Below are positions 1 through 12,200 of a DNA stretch of 64,000 bases, one piece after another. A model generated the notes under the pieces. The model was not told the DNA's origin. It was given only the letters and a program-made list of their open reading frames with translations, and did no database searches. Source of the stretch: Metridium senile (taxonomy: Eukaryota > Cnidaria > Anthozoa > Actiniaria > Metridiidae); assembly GCA_949775045.1 (NCBI GenBank), contig OX459110.1, positions 13,577,452 to 13,641,451 on the forward strand, given 5' to 3'. The position numbers and the translations under genes were made by a program. Numbering within the stretch: the first letter of the stretch is position 1; each line of letters starts with the position of its first letter.

Positions 1-2690
1 CAATACAGTTAAATATCCAGTAATAACAGCTTCGTCCTTTGTAACTGGTTGTGAATCAATTCCATAGCATTATAGCATTAGCATTATAGTTTATAGCAGG
101 GACGATTTCTCGATAAATTCCATCATAATATAAAGTTGGCTCACTTATTTAGCCCGTAAATTGCATGATCTTTATTAAAATTCACAGTGACCCTTTCCGA
201 AAATATTCGACATAAACTTAAGTGTAATTCTACTGCGAATCATGTGGAGTGAGCACATAAAATATGAGAATATTCCACCTAGAAATCAATCCTTCGACGA
301 ATCAAATATCCATGCATTCTCGTACCCAGGCTAACTCGGTCGTTCATCTCTCCCGTCATTACCTCTGGTAACAACGGATTTGAGACCCTCTCAGCCCGAT
401 GCTGCTTGGCAAGTAAAATCGTGCATGCGCGAGTTTCGACGTACATTGACCCTAGGGTTCTCGTTCGTGATTGGTGGAATTTCTACGATGCTCGGAGCTT
501 TTTGAAATGTGTTTTCTGCGCATAAAGTAAAGTACACAAAGCTGACTCATTTTGTAACGGGCTCAGGAAGAATTCAAAATGGCGGGTAAACGGAGTAGAT
601 ATGAAAACATCCAAAAAACGTTAGGAAATTGTGTTCTAACTCCACCTTGAACTGCTATAACTTATTTTATGCATATTTAGGACTATGAGGAATGTATGAA
701 GGTATGTTTTGGTTTTCGTGAAGCGCATTTTGAGACGATTACAGGCATTGTTTGTTATCGATAAATTCAGTACCAGAATTGAATTGCTGTATTAAAGCTT
801 TCTTCTCGAATTCTGTACTTCTTTCCTGCTGTTGAGGCAAGTAAAACTTTACTGACGTTGAAATTTTAATGAAGTGTATCTGATCTGTTGTTTGAAGCAA
901 GGAATCTCAACATATGATTGAAACTAAGGTTTATAACTTATTGTAAATCATTCCCACATTTATATCATGAATATATGATTGTAAAACATTCATACCCGGG
1001 GGGGGGGGGGGGGGGGGGGTTCTCCCTTTATCCAAGTGGTAGGGGTGATCGGCGTACCTTTTAGGGTTAAAATATTTCCAGTGCGTACCTTTTAGGGTCC
1101 ATTTAGAGATTTGGCTCAAAAATCAGTTCTAAGGGTCGTTTTTACTCTGCTTTATTTGTATCTGGGCGTACCTTTTAGGGGTCATTTTCAAAATCTCCGC
1201 CGATCACCCCTACCACTTGGACAAAGGGAGTACCCCCCCCCCCCCCCCCCCCGGGCATTCATATAGCCTTATCAGTAATAAAAATGATTTCAATGCATTC
1301 TGTAGTGGATATTATGAACTTTTACACTGTAATTTTAACTCTATTATAAAGCTATTATATTTGCCTTGGCTTTTCAAAATAATCTAATTATTATTAAATG
1401 TGAAGTGTTTATAATTTCACAGGCTATAATGTACATGATGAACAAGGGGTCAATTAGTATTTTTGTATTGGTGTGTTAGATTTTAAAATGAAAAATTTAG
1501 ACAATTTACTGATATAAAATTACAATTCCAAATGCTGTTATTGCAACCAGTGAACAGTCACTTCATATTTATAGTAGATACATGTAGTACTTATTTATAT
1601 ATTTTGTCATTGATATATTGATTTGTATTATTCTTGATATAAACAGAGTTAACTCTATTAACTCTGATATAAAACATAACTATGCAGAAACACCATTTTA
1701 GATATGCCAACATGTTGTGATAATAATAACAATGGCAATTATTGTAAATGTGTATACCAGTAGTTTCCTTTTTTGGTACAAACCTTTATATATAAGTTTA
1801 TATACTTTTTGTTCTATACTCAATAGAGTGCAAATAGTATATTCATGAAATACAAATTACTAAATACTAATAAATACTGCCAGAAGTTCCATAAAATATT
1901 CAAATATCTCACAGACATACTTTTTATTTTCAGAAATAAAAAAAAACTCGTTCAAAGCACGAGGTATTGCACAACAGGAAGCCCAAATACCACAGGAAGC
2001 CCAAGCAAATCGCCATCTTGGATTTGAACACGAATTTATTCGGATTTCTCGTACTTCTACATCGATTTACTCTTCCAAATCAGCGTTGGCTTTGGGTATA
2101 TGGTTTGCTCAAGACATTATACAATTGCTAGCTGTTATTTTCTAACGTTTTTACGAAGAGAGGTTTTCTAAAACATGTCAATATCAGACCGTTTTTGATA
2201 CTCGAGCCAACTCGATCCTCGATTTCTCAGAAAGCAGATTGATCAGCAAGGTCAGGAGTCCAAGGTAGATAAAAACAACGACATGAAAGCTGGATTATTC
2301 CAATACAAACAGCCATCAAAGCAAACAAGTGACTATTATATAATTATACTTTAATTTTTTTGATAAATATCAATATTTTCAAAACATATAAATTCATCTT
2401 TTTAACAGTTAATCTACATGTGCAATCGGCCTTCTCCGGTTCATATAAACATCGCCCAGAACACCTTTAATCGACTAACATCGCCTAAGAATTTAAGAGC
2501 TTTTTGCTAAAATCGCCTAACATGGCCTTATTATGATGGAATTTATCGAGAAATCGTCCCTGCTATAAACAGAAGCTACTTTTTAACCATCCTTTCATAA
2601 TGCTATGGAATTGATTCACAACCAGTTACAAAGGACAAAGCTGTTGCTGCTGGATATTTAATTAACAGTATTATAAGCATTCTTCAAGAG
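1..2690. repeat. Inverted-repeat element, left end at window edge
   Basis: About 130 bp at 1-130 recur in inverted orientation at about 2529-2674; shared blocks include TTGATTCACAACCAGTTAC and its complement, and the segment around TCGATAAATTCCATCATAAT. The arms differ by small indels near their middle. The ~2.4 kb interior has no credible gene. It holds a poly-G/poly-C capped MITE (995-1255), a short palindrome at 1636-1676, two CAGGAAGCCC motifs (1973-2004) and otherwise AT-rich sequence. This is probably a foldback or non-autonomous DNA transposon; its left terminus may lie outside the window. Confidence 0.6.
995..1255. mobile_element. Poly-G/poly-C capped palindromic MITE, copy 1
   Basis: The element opens with CCC and 22 G and closes with a C tract and GGG. 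Inside, the sequence after the G tract (TTCTCCCTTTATCCAAGTGG, then GATCGGCG) returns inverted at 1197-1230 (CGCCGATCACCCCTACCACT). The core carries several copies of CGTACCTTTTAGGG. A second copy is at 39156-39504; related, more diverged copies are at 17360-17730, 21560-21670 and 48112-48472. Confidence 0.75.
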
Positions 2691-4060
2691 TACAATACAG
2701 CGCACTAAAAGTCAAGACAACAACAGTATAATACTTTAGTGATGTTTAGGGTAAATATTTTGCTTCTTGTAATTATTTTTTTTTGTATTTTTGATTAAAA
2801 TAACGAGATTATCTGTCAATATTTTAATTTTGTTGACTACTATAAGCTCCTACAAGGTTCAGATCCGCGATTGAAACTGGCGATTGCCGAGAGCTAGCTT
2901 AGCTTTTTGCAAACTTTTAAGTTAAACCTCAACTTTGGCAAGTGATAGTTAATGATATTAAAGAGTCTAAACGTGGTTTTGGCATTATCAAATTTAAAAC
3001 ATCACTTTGCTGTGCAGCTAAACCAAGAGCTCGTAGGCTCGTAGGCTCTCTGTGTTCATTTTCTTTTGTTGCACTGTAGCCCGACTACACGCTCAATAGA
3101 GCGTCTAGTTGTTACTAGTTATCGGCTCTGAATTAGTAATTTTTGTGTATAATCTCCGGTTAATTATCTGTTTGGGTCCGCAGAAATTGGCTATGCTGTT
3201 GCCGTCACAACTTACCCGTTATTCGCTTTAACTTTAAGCGCTTCTAACAAGGTGACTTGGTTGGTTTTCTTCGGTATTCTAGAAGTGAAAAGACAACATC
3301 AAGGCGGAAGTATGTTAGATCATGCTGAATGTAAAATACAAGCAAAATCGAAGCCAATTTCGGCTCATTATTTGCTAGAAATGAAACCTCAAGTATAGAA
3401 CAATCGTTAAACCATTTCTTACCTGATAGGAGTATAAATTCTTTTGCACAAATTGAGAAGCTTCGCTTTTCAGTATTCTTTCGAGTCTACTAGCTTCGAG
3501 CAGAATTTGACGACGGAGCAAAACACAGGAAGCCCAAGCGGTAGAATTAGTGGGCTGTGACGTCATTTTAAAATAGCTTCAGGGAGTAAACTATATATTC
3601 ACATTTCATATGGTTTGAAAAGACTTTAATGAATGAAATTATTTAATGATTATGAATTAAGTCTCTAAAAATGTTGTTTGGTAGTTGAGAAACTCTTTGG
3701 TGATGAAATATTGGCATTATTTTTGAGGGGTTTTGAGCGGTTTAAAAATTTGCTTTCACTCTCCCTATATGTATATATTATGGGCAGGTATGAAATAGCG
3801 CCTTCAAATTTTAACACCGTCCCAATACATTCAGCTACATATTCCCAAAACAACAAACGTATCGGAAAATTTAGCGCCAGAAATCAATTCTCCAATAAAT
3901 TTCCTTTAATTTGGAGCTTTTGATCATTTTTTTGTGCACACGATGCCAAGAAATAATTTTTTGAAATTCGAAAAGCAAGCCGTGGGTATGGGAGGAAGTT
4001 CAATACAACCAAAACTCAAGAAAAATATTCGACGAAAAATACAAAACATACACGTAGTAG
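2691..4060. other. Intergenic flank upstream of NIPSNAP
   Basis: I see no gene here. Short open frames (3375-3566, 3665-3923) have no recognisable motif and overlap on opposite strands. One CACAGGAAGCCCAAG motif is present at 3523-3538, and the rest is AT-rich unique-looking sequence. Confidence 0.5.
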
Positions 4061-4138
4061 GGAGGGGACAGGCCAAATGTTACCGGAAATGATACCCGAC
4101 TTGACTGCAATTTCCGGTAACATTATGCCTGTCCCTCC
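4061..4138. repeat. 80-bp hairpin upstream of NIPSNAP
   Basis: An arm of ~30 bp (GGAGGGGACAGGCC, then TGTTACCGGAAAT) is matched in inverse at 4110-4138 (ATTTCCGGTAACA, then GCCTGTCCCTCC). The loop is about 20 bp. It sits about 215 bp upstream of the NIPSNAP start codon, so it lies in the probable promoter or 5' UTR. It may be a small MITE. Confidence 0.7.
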
Positions 4139-4338
4139 AAAATAAAAAACAGGAGTTAATTACAAATATTTTGTCCTTATTTTGAGTATAAAGCCCCCTA
4201 GATTAATGAGATAGCTGCTTACTAATATACCAACAAGATTATACCTTGAAAACAGTGACACACAACGTCGGGTTGCCTGTGTTACTAGAAACCACAGGTA
4301 GCCCATCCACCTGGGGGCTTCTAGGTCTTGATTCTAAT

Positions 4339-4350
4339 ATGGCGTCGTAG
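4339..4350 (+). promoter_or_regulatory. Minimal upstream ORF (Met-Ala-Ser-stop)
   Basis: ATGGCGTCGTAG ends one base before the presumed NIPSNAP start, ATGGCG at 4352. The two ATGGCG contexts look like a local duplication. If transcription starts upstream, ribosomes would meet this three-codon frame first and could reinitiate at 4352. Its use is inferred only. Confidence 0.4.
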
Positions 4351-4351
4351 T

Positions 4352-4478
4352 ATGGCGTTTGTTTTTCGAACGGGAAATTTGACCCTGAATTTGGTCAAGA
4401 ATACTCGAAGTCTGACTAAAATGAGTTCAGAAAAGATCTATGAACTACGAACCTATAATCTTAGGCCCGATAAATTTG
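4352..4478 (+). CDS. NIPSNAP3-like: NIPSNAP exon 1
   Basis: ATG at 4352 is followed by 42 codons plus one base, then the donor G|GTAAGT. It encodes the basic presequence-like N-terminus and the first YELRTYNLRPDKF strand of the NIPSNAP fold. The next in-frame Met (res 24, MSSEKIYEL) is an alternative start that would drop the presequence. Confidence 0.88.
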
Positions 4479-6125
4479 GTAAGTAGCTTAAATATTACAA
4501 AATAAGTTATTTGCCTCGACGAGTAAATTAGGCGCCATTTTTATGTGACGTTTTTCAATTGCCACATAAAAAAACTAACATGTCAGCTTTTCAGCAAATG
4601 TAGTTGTCACATAAAAATCGAACAATTTTTCTTGTCTATACACGAGCAAATAAAAAATGTACGCATAATTGTCACATTAAAATTGCTCGTGTAGATAATT
4701 TACGCGCCAAAACACAACAAAAGTGCAACAAACCGTAAAACATGTTTTTAAAAATTTCATTTTAGTTTAGATCTAGACCAATTAAATTGGTGCTTTCTTT
4801 GTATAATTCCTCCCCAATTCATGACTGCCTTTAAATGTGTTGGACATTTTTCGATCAAATATTAGGGATGTGAATTTTATACATTCTGGAATTCAAACCC
4901 ATATAATCTAGAATTTTCTTGCGACCCCTCCTTCAGTTTCCCTGGGAAATTAGTAACCCCTCCTCCAGAAGCCTCAAAAATGTGATAACCCCTCCTCAAA
5001 ATCACCCACCCCCTACCCCACCATAAACAATGACCATTTCCTAAGAACAAGGAGATTTAATATACCGACTGAAGCTCGAACCAATATATAGCTGTGGATG
5101 ATATTGGCCTGGCTAGCTCTTCCCTAACCCTATTAAACCGTCCAATCTACCACGCTTACCAAGAAGGATTTCACCACATTTAATAAATATACTATATGGA
5201 TAATCTATTATAGATAATCTATACTATTAATATCAATTTATATATAACCCAGACATAAATGCTCATATTTTGACATTTAATAACTGATGGATTTCAGTAT
5301 ATGTCATGTCACTGATGGATTTCAGTATATTAGTCACACTCAATCATTGGATGATTTAATATAAGAGTTTCCGGTAGCTCAGTGGTAGAGCATCCGTCTG
5401 GATAATCAGAAGGTCGCGTGGTTTTGTTTCCCAACTGGGGCTCAAATTTTGGTGTCTATATCATAATTGAAGTTGCATTTATCTAATATACTATTAATAC
5501 TATATTGTTTTCTGTAATAATGAAAGTATTTGGCATTGCAAATTTCTACTGAGCTTTTGCAGGTAGAGCATTGCACCGGTTTTACAAAGGTCATGCATGC
5601 CTTCCATTATTAATTGCAATGCTTAATATTCCGCATTATATATGCACACTTTCAAAACTGCAGATCAGACCAATTACATATCTTAAACAAGCATGGATTC
5701 AGAAATATGTCAGGGGGTCCCAATTGCAAATTAAGGGGTGTTAGGGGTGTCCAATCTCTAAATGTCTTAAATACAAAAGGGGTAATTGTGGCGCTAGGGG
5801 AGTGTCCTCTGTGCCTGAAGGGACAATTAATCCATACATCCACCCCTGTTAAATGTAAACTTGATAGAAAGAGCACTATTTAAAGCTACAAAATAAATGG
5901 CCACTTAGGGAGCAGTCATTAATGGGCATACCATTCACAATAATTGCCTTTTCTTTATAACTAATAAACTATAATTTCTTAAACAAACAGTTTTATATTA
6001 GTTTTAAAAGTTATATTATTTCAAATTGATGATAGTTGTTAATATTAAATATTTCTTAGATTTTAAAATTTTTACATTGTAAAGCGTTGTTGAAACTAGT
6101 GATATTGACGCTATATAAAATATTA

Positions 6126-6170
<45 letters not shown>

Positions 6171-6194
6171 TATTATTATTATTATTATTATTAC

Positions 6195-6241
<47 letters not shown>

Positions 6242-9200
6242 ATTACTGGAGGTGCAGGAGGGCCAGTAAATTTTCTAAAACATCATCCAAAAAATTCTTG
6301 CCCCCCCCCCACCCCCCCCCCCCCCCCCCCATCCAAGCCCAAAAAAGTATGGCCCTCCCCAAACCAAAGCCCAAAAAATCTTAGACCCCCTAAACTTACC
6401 GGCCCTCCCCCCACAGTAATTAATGACAGCTCCCTTACTGTTTTACAATAGTGATTTAATAAGTTAGAGAAGAAGATTTGTTCCAAATTACTAACTAGTA
6501 TATTACATTGTAACTATTCGAACCAAGGCCACCCAAGCAAATTTGTCACAAATTTTTCAATCCCTATACAAGATAATTCTGGTGTTTTTTGTTGACACTT
6601 TGATATTGTATTTCGACAGTAAAATTTACTCTATTGCTTACATACTTGGACGTGATTGGATGATTTGTGAAAAATTTGTTTGGGTGGCCTTGGTCCGAGT
6701 AGTCGCACTGTAATTGCATCTAAAATTAATAATGTATTTTATCCAAAGCTGATTACCTCAAGTTATTCAGTGAGAAAATTGGCATTCGTACTGCTCACTC
6801 CAAGCTTTGTGGATTCTGGACAACTGAAGTTGGTGACAAGATAAACCAAGTAGTGCATCTATGGGAGTATGGTAAGTATTGAAAGGGGGGTATCACTGCA
6901 CTCCTTTAAAGTGGCGTTTACACTAGCAAATTTGTCGCGCGACAAGAGCTGCGATTTCTATGGCGATTTTATCGCAGCTTTGTCAACGCTACTTTGAACA
7001 TGCTCGAAATTTAGTGCAACTTGCTGCGATTTTCTGTCTCCTAAATTTGAGCGCCATTGAAATCAACGCTCTTGTTGCGCGACAAATTTGCTAGTGTAAA
7101 CGCCGCTTTAGGGTTGATCCTTTGCATATCTTTTAGACTTCTTACTTACCATTATCACTCTGTATATATTATACAGTAAAAACCCGCATATAAGAACCAC
7201 TATTTTTCGAAGTTAGCTGCATGCTAAAGTGGTTTTTATATAATTGGTATTTAGTGAGAAATTAGGCTAAGGTGGTTCTTAACTGGTTCTTATTTACAAA
7301 GCAAAAACAATTTCCTTCTATATCATTAGTGTTTTCATTTGCTGCCTGTTATGGGATTGCTTCTCTGTCTTTTTTATCTTGCTACCTGTACCAGGGTACC
7401 GCTTTTAACTGGTCACTTTTTCTTCCTGTTACTTCCACCCCTTTTTTCCTTTTCAACCTTTTTACACCGACCCAACATGTTTTACGTCATATTGTCATGT
7501 ATTATGGTTGAGTGTATGTATTATGTATTATTGTCTGTTTAAGAATAGCATAATTATTACTATGTGTGTTGCAGTATGAAATTGTCATAATATCACAGTA
7601 TCACAGTATCACAGTATCACAGTATCACAGTATCACAGTATCACAGTATCACAGTACCACAGTATCACAGTACCACAGTACCACAGTATCACAGTACCAC
7701 AGTACCACAGTACCACAGTATCACAGTACCACAGTACCACAGTACCACAGTACCACAGTACCACAGTACCACAGTACCACAGTACCACAGTACCACAGTA
7801 CCACAGTACCACAGTATCACAGTATCACAGTACCACAGTACCACAGTACCACAGTATCACAGTACCACAGTACCACAGTATCACAGTACCACAGTACCAC
7901 AGTACCACAGTACCATAGTACCACAGTACCACAGTACCACAGTACCACAGTACCAGTACCACAGTACCACAGTACCACAGTACCACAGTATCACAGTATC
8001 ACAGTACCAATGTACCATAGTATCACAGTACCATAGTATCACAGTACCACAGTACCAATGTACCATAGTATCACAGTACCACAGTACCACAGTACCACAG
8101 TACCACAGTACCACAGTATCACAGTATCACAGTACCACAGTACCACAGTATCATAGTACCACAGTACCAAAGTACCACAGTACCAAAGTACCATAGTATC
8201 ACAGTATCACAGTACCACAGTATCACAGTACCATAGTATCACAGTATCACAGTATCACAGTACCACAGTACCACAGTATCACAGTATCACAGTACCACAG
8301 TACCATAGTATCACAGTACCACAGTATCACAGTAACACAGTACCATAGTATCACAGTGCCATAGTATCACAGTACCATAGTATCACAGTACCACAGTACC
8401 ACAGTATCACTGTACCACAGTATCACAGTATCACAGTACCACAGTACCACAGTACCATAGTATCACAGTACCAAAGTACCATAGTATCATAGTACCACAG
8501 TATCACAGTACCACAGTATCACAGTACCACAGTATCACAGTACCACAGTATCACAGTACCACAGTACCACAGTACCACAGTACCACAGTACCACAGTATC
8601 ACAGTACCACAGTACCACAGTACCACAGTACCACAGTACCACAGTATCACAGTATCACAGTACCAATGTACCATAGTATCACAGTACCACAGTATCACAG
8701 TACCACAGTACCAATGTACCATAGTATCACAGTACCACAGTACCACAGTACCACAGTACCACAGTACCACAGTATCACAGTACCACAGTACCACAGTACC
8801 ACAGTACCACAGTACCACAGTACCACAGTACCACAGTACCACAGTACCACAGTACCACAGTACCACAGTACCACAGTACCACAGTACCACAGTACCACAG
8901 TACCACAGTACCACAGTACCACAGTACCACAGTATCACAGTTTCACAGTACCACAGTACCACAGTATCATAGTACCACAGTACCAAAGTACCACAGTACC
9001 AAAGTACCATAGTATCACAGTACCACAGTACCACAGTACCACAGTACCACAGTACCACAGTATCACAGTACCACAGTACCACAGTATCATAGTACCACAG
9101 TACCAAAGTACCACAGTACCAAAGTACCATAGTATCACAGTACCACAGTACCACAGTATCACAGTACCATAGTATCACAGTATCACAGTATCACAGTACC

Positions 9201-12200
9201 ACAGTATCACAGTATCACAGTACCACAGTACCATAGTATCACAGTACCACAGTACCATAGTATCACAGTACCATAGTATCACAGTGCCATAGTATCACAG
9301 TACCATAGTATCACAGTGCCATAGTATCACAGTACCATAGTATCACAGTACCACAGTACCACAGTATCACTGTACCACAGTACCATAGTATCACAGTATC
9401 ACAGTATCACAGTACCACAGTACCATAGTATCAAAGTATCACAGTACCAAAGTACCATAGTATCATAGTACCACAGTATCACAGTACCACAGTACCACAG
9501 TATCACAGTATCACAGTACCACAGTACCACAGTACCACAGTACCACAGTATCACAGTACCATAGTATCACAGTACCATAGTATCACAGTACCAAAGTACC
9601 ATAGTATCATAGTACCACAGTACCATAGTATCACAGTATTACAGTACATCACAGTACCATAGTATCACAGTATATTGCAGTACCAAAGTACCATAGCACC
9701 ATAGTATCACAGTATTACAGTACCAATCGTATCACGGTACTGTAATGCGGGATTTGTAACAATTACAGTGTAACAGATCGCAATAGTCTTGTTTTTGTAG
9801 AGATCTAGAAAATAAAATACAGTAGAACCAAAGGTAATAGTCCTATAAATGCCATAATAATGTGTTCTACGTTTTTATAAAGAAAACAAGTCTATTTCTA
9901 TGCCTATGCTGTTTTTGTGCAGTTATTTAATGCAACAATCAAACTTTTTTTATAAAATATATATGTAACTTTTTTTATAAAATATATATGTAACTTTTTT
10001 TATAAAATATATATGTAACTCTTAAGTGCTTATGTTTCCTCTAGGAAATGTATGTGTAAGTATATATAAATATGTTTAAAAGTTTTCGATCCTTTATATA
10101 AAAAAATAAAAAAAAAAAATAAAAAAATATATATATGTTTGTATGTTTACATGTTGTAATTGTTTGTTCTTTTCTATAAAAGTGTGTGTGCATTGTGGGT
10201 GTTGTTATTAAATGTGTATAAAGTGTTTGTGAATTTTATTCTTCTTAGAAGTTCTGAAATTATGTACGAGTCATATTTTATTTAGTGAATAAGGATATGC
10301 GTAATTGTTGTTTTTTAATAAATATATAATTATGTAATTCTAAAGTGCTTATGTAGAAGTGTTTGCGTATGTTGTAGGTGGTGTTCTTTTTAAGAAATAT
10401 ATATTATGTAATTTTTTAAAAGCTTATGTAAGAGTGTTCCTTTAGGTTGTAGGTGGTGTAAGTCCCGGTTTTAAATGCGAGAAATTTCCGGTGTTATTTT
10501 AAGAAATATACATTGAGTTCATAAGCGTTTAATGCAAGAGCGATGTGTATGAACCGACTGTAAGTGTGGAACAAACGGTGGTATGATGAAAGTGAAGGGA
10601 ATTAATAAAAGAAAAGTACATCAACATGTGGAAATAAAATGTAAAAATAATGTGAAAATAACAGCAATTATAAACAAAGATATGTATAGAAGAAGGCGCA
10701 AAGTGAACTCGAGTTCTTGTGGAAATACGTGACTGCCTCGATGGAGGGAGGGGACGTATAAACATAGGAAGGGAAACCGAAGGGTGGATAAGTCGATAGT
10801 CCTACCATAAGCTAATCGTCAGGGGTTGAGACAAATGGTAGAGGTTAGGACCTTCACGTTTCATAACTCACGGCCGCAAGCTCACCCTACGTGTACTATC
10901 GACTTACGAGGCGGTCACGTATACGGATACAAAAGCGTGTATGATGGAATGAAAGGCATGAATATAATGGTAATTGTGTAATTGATATGTTAATGGGTGA
11001 GAGTGAGAGTGAATACTTATCGTATCATGGCCGTACTGGCATAAAAGTCCAGGTATAAGTGTTCAGTTTGTAGTTTATAGCCAAGTACAGAAGAAGAAAG
11101 AATGAATGAAATGTGGGTGCGGAGAGGGGATAGAATGATAATAGTGGTGTCGGGTTGCTGATGTTGGGTGCTCTGTGTTATTGTGCATGTTTTCTGTATG
11201 TCGGATAGCCTGTGTGTATGTAGGTGTAGGGGGGGGGGGGGGGGGGGGGCTTTGAAAGGTATGGATGTGTTTTGAATAACGGCGGATAATTGTCCGCAAA
11301 AATATTGTAAGGTTTAATGTGTAGTGTTTTATTGTGGTGCAATGTCATGCATGTAATGTAATATACCATGTATCTAAATGTATTGTATGTGATGTATGTA
11401 TTGTAAATTGTTTTGTAATGTAACGGACAATGTAAAGTGATTAAACATGATTAAAAATGTACAGTGTAGTTGTGAGTGGTTTATGTTTGAGTTTTGAAGC
11501 CGGAGGTAATGGTAGTTGGTGGGGTGATGAGTTGGGATTCCCGAAGGAATGCAAAACTTTCCCTGCGTTTATGCAACAGTTTTATGAAAGTATATGTGAT
11601 ATTTCATTGACTGAGTGGTGAATGAGTATATGCAATGTTATGTAATGTACACTGTGATGTAATGTATTGTAATGAAATGCATTTGAATGTAATGTAACGT
11701 AGGGTAAGGTAAGGCAATGTAATGTGATGTAGTGTAATGTATAGTGTAAGGTGAGGCACTGTAATGTAATGTAATGTAATGCAATGCAATGCAATGTAAT
11801 GTGATGTGATGTGATGTATTTTAATTTATTGCAATGTATTATCATATATCCATAATAAATGTGAGAGCAAGTGTGTATAAGTTTGTTTAGTGGTCGTGTT
11901 GACGAAAACATATGCGACAGATGATGCATAGTATAATAATATATGTTGTGTTGCGTTGAATTGAATGTAATGTGGTGTAGTGTTATGTGGTGTAGTGTTG
12001 AATATGGTGTTTGGTGGTTCAGTACAGAATGTTATGTATTGTATTTCATTGTTGTATGGTGTAATGTAGTGTGTAATCTAGTGAGTTGTATGTTGTGTTA
12101 TGTATGGTGTGATGTGGTTTTGTGTGATATAGTTTGATACGTGTGATAAAGTGGTTTGATGTTAGGTAGTGTGATATAGAATTCAGTAAGGTAGTGTTTT

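Larger units (their letters stand above)
4479..6748 (+). other. NIPSNAP intron 1
   Basis: A 2.27 kb intron. It holds a C/T-rich block at 4915-5030 (repeats of CCCCTCCTC), a 20-bp direct duplication at 5282-5328 (ACTGATGGATTTCAGTATAT), a tRNA-like SINE piece, a nested LINE tail inside an inverted-repeat element (5905-6440) and a MITE ending 38 bp before exon 2. The 5614-5883 open frame has no recognisable feature. Confidence 0.8.

Noticed and set aside
579..650. ATGGCGGGTAAACGG start-like context opening a 23-residue frame in a CpG-richer stretch
   Set aside because: Short, lies inside an inverted-repeat element, no good donor site and no recognisable peptide; too weak for a first exon.
5367..5440. 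Functional tRNA gene
   Set aside because: Good D-arm but degenerate T-arm and unpaired acceptor stem; called SINE-like instead.
8519..9178. 219-codon minus-strand frame and other long frames in the 8-bp arrays
   Set aside because: Pure translation of an 8-bp satellite; open in many frames on both strands.
7590..9740. CRISPR-like array
   Set aside because: Continuous 8-bp repeats without spacers in a eukaryotic intron.
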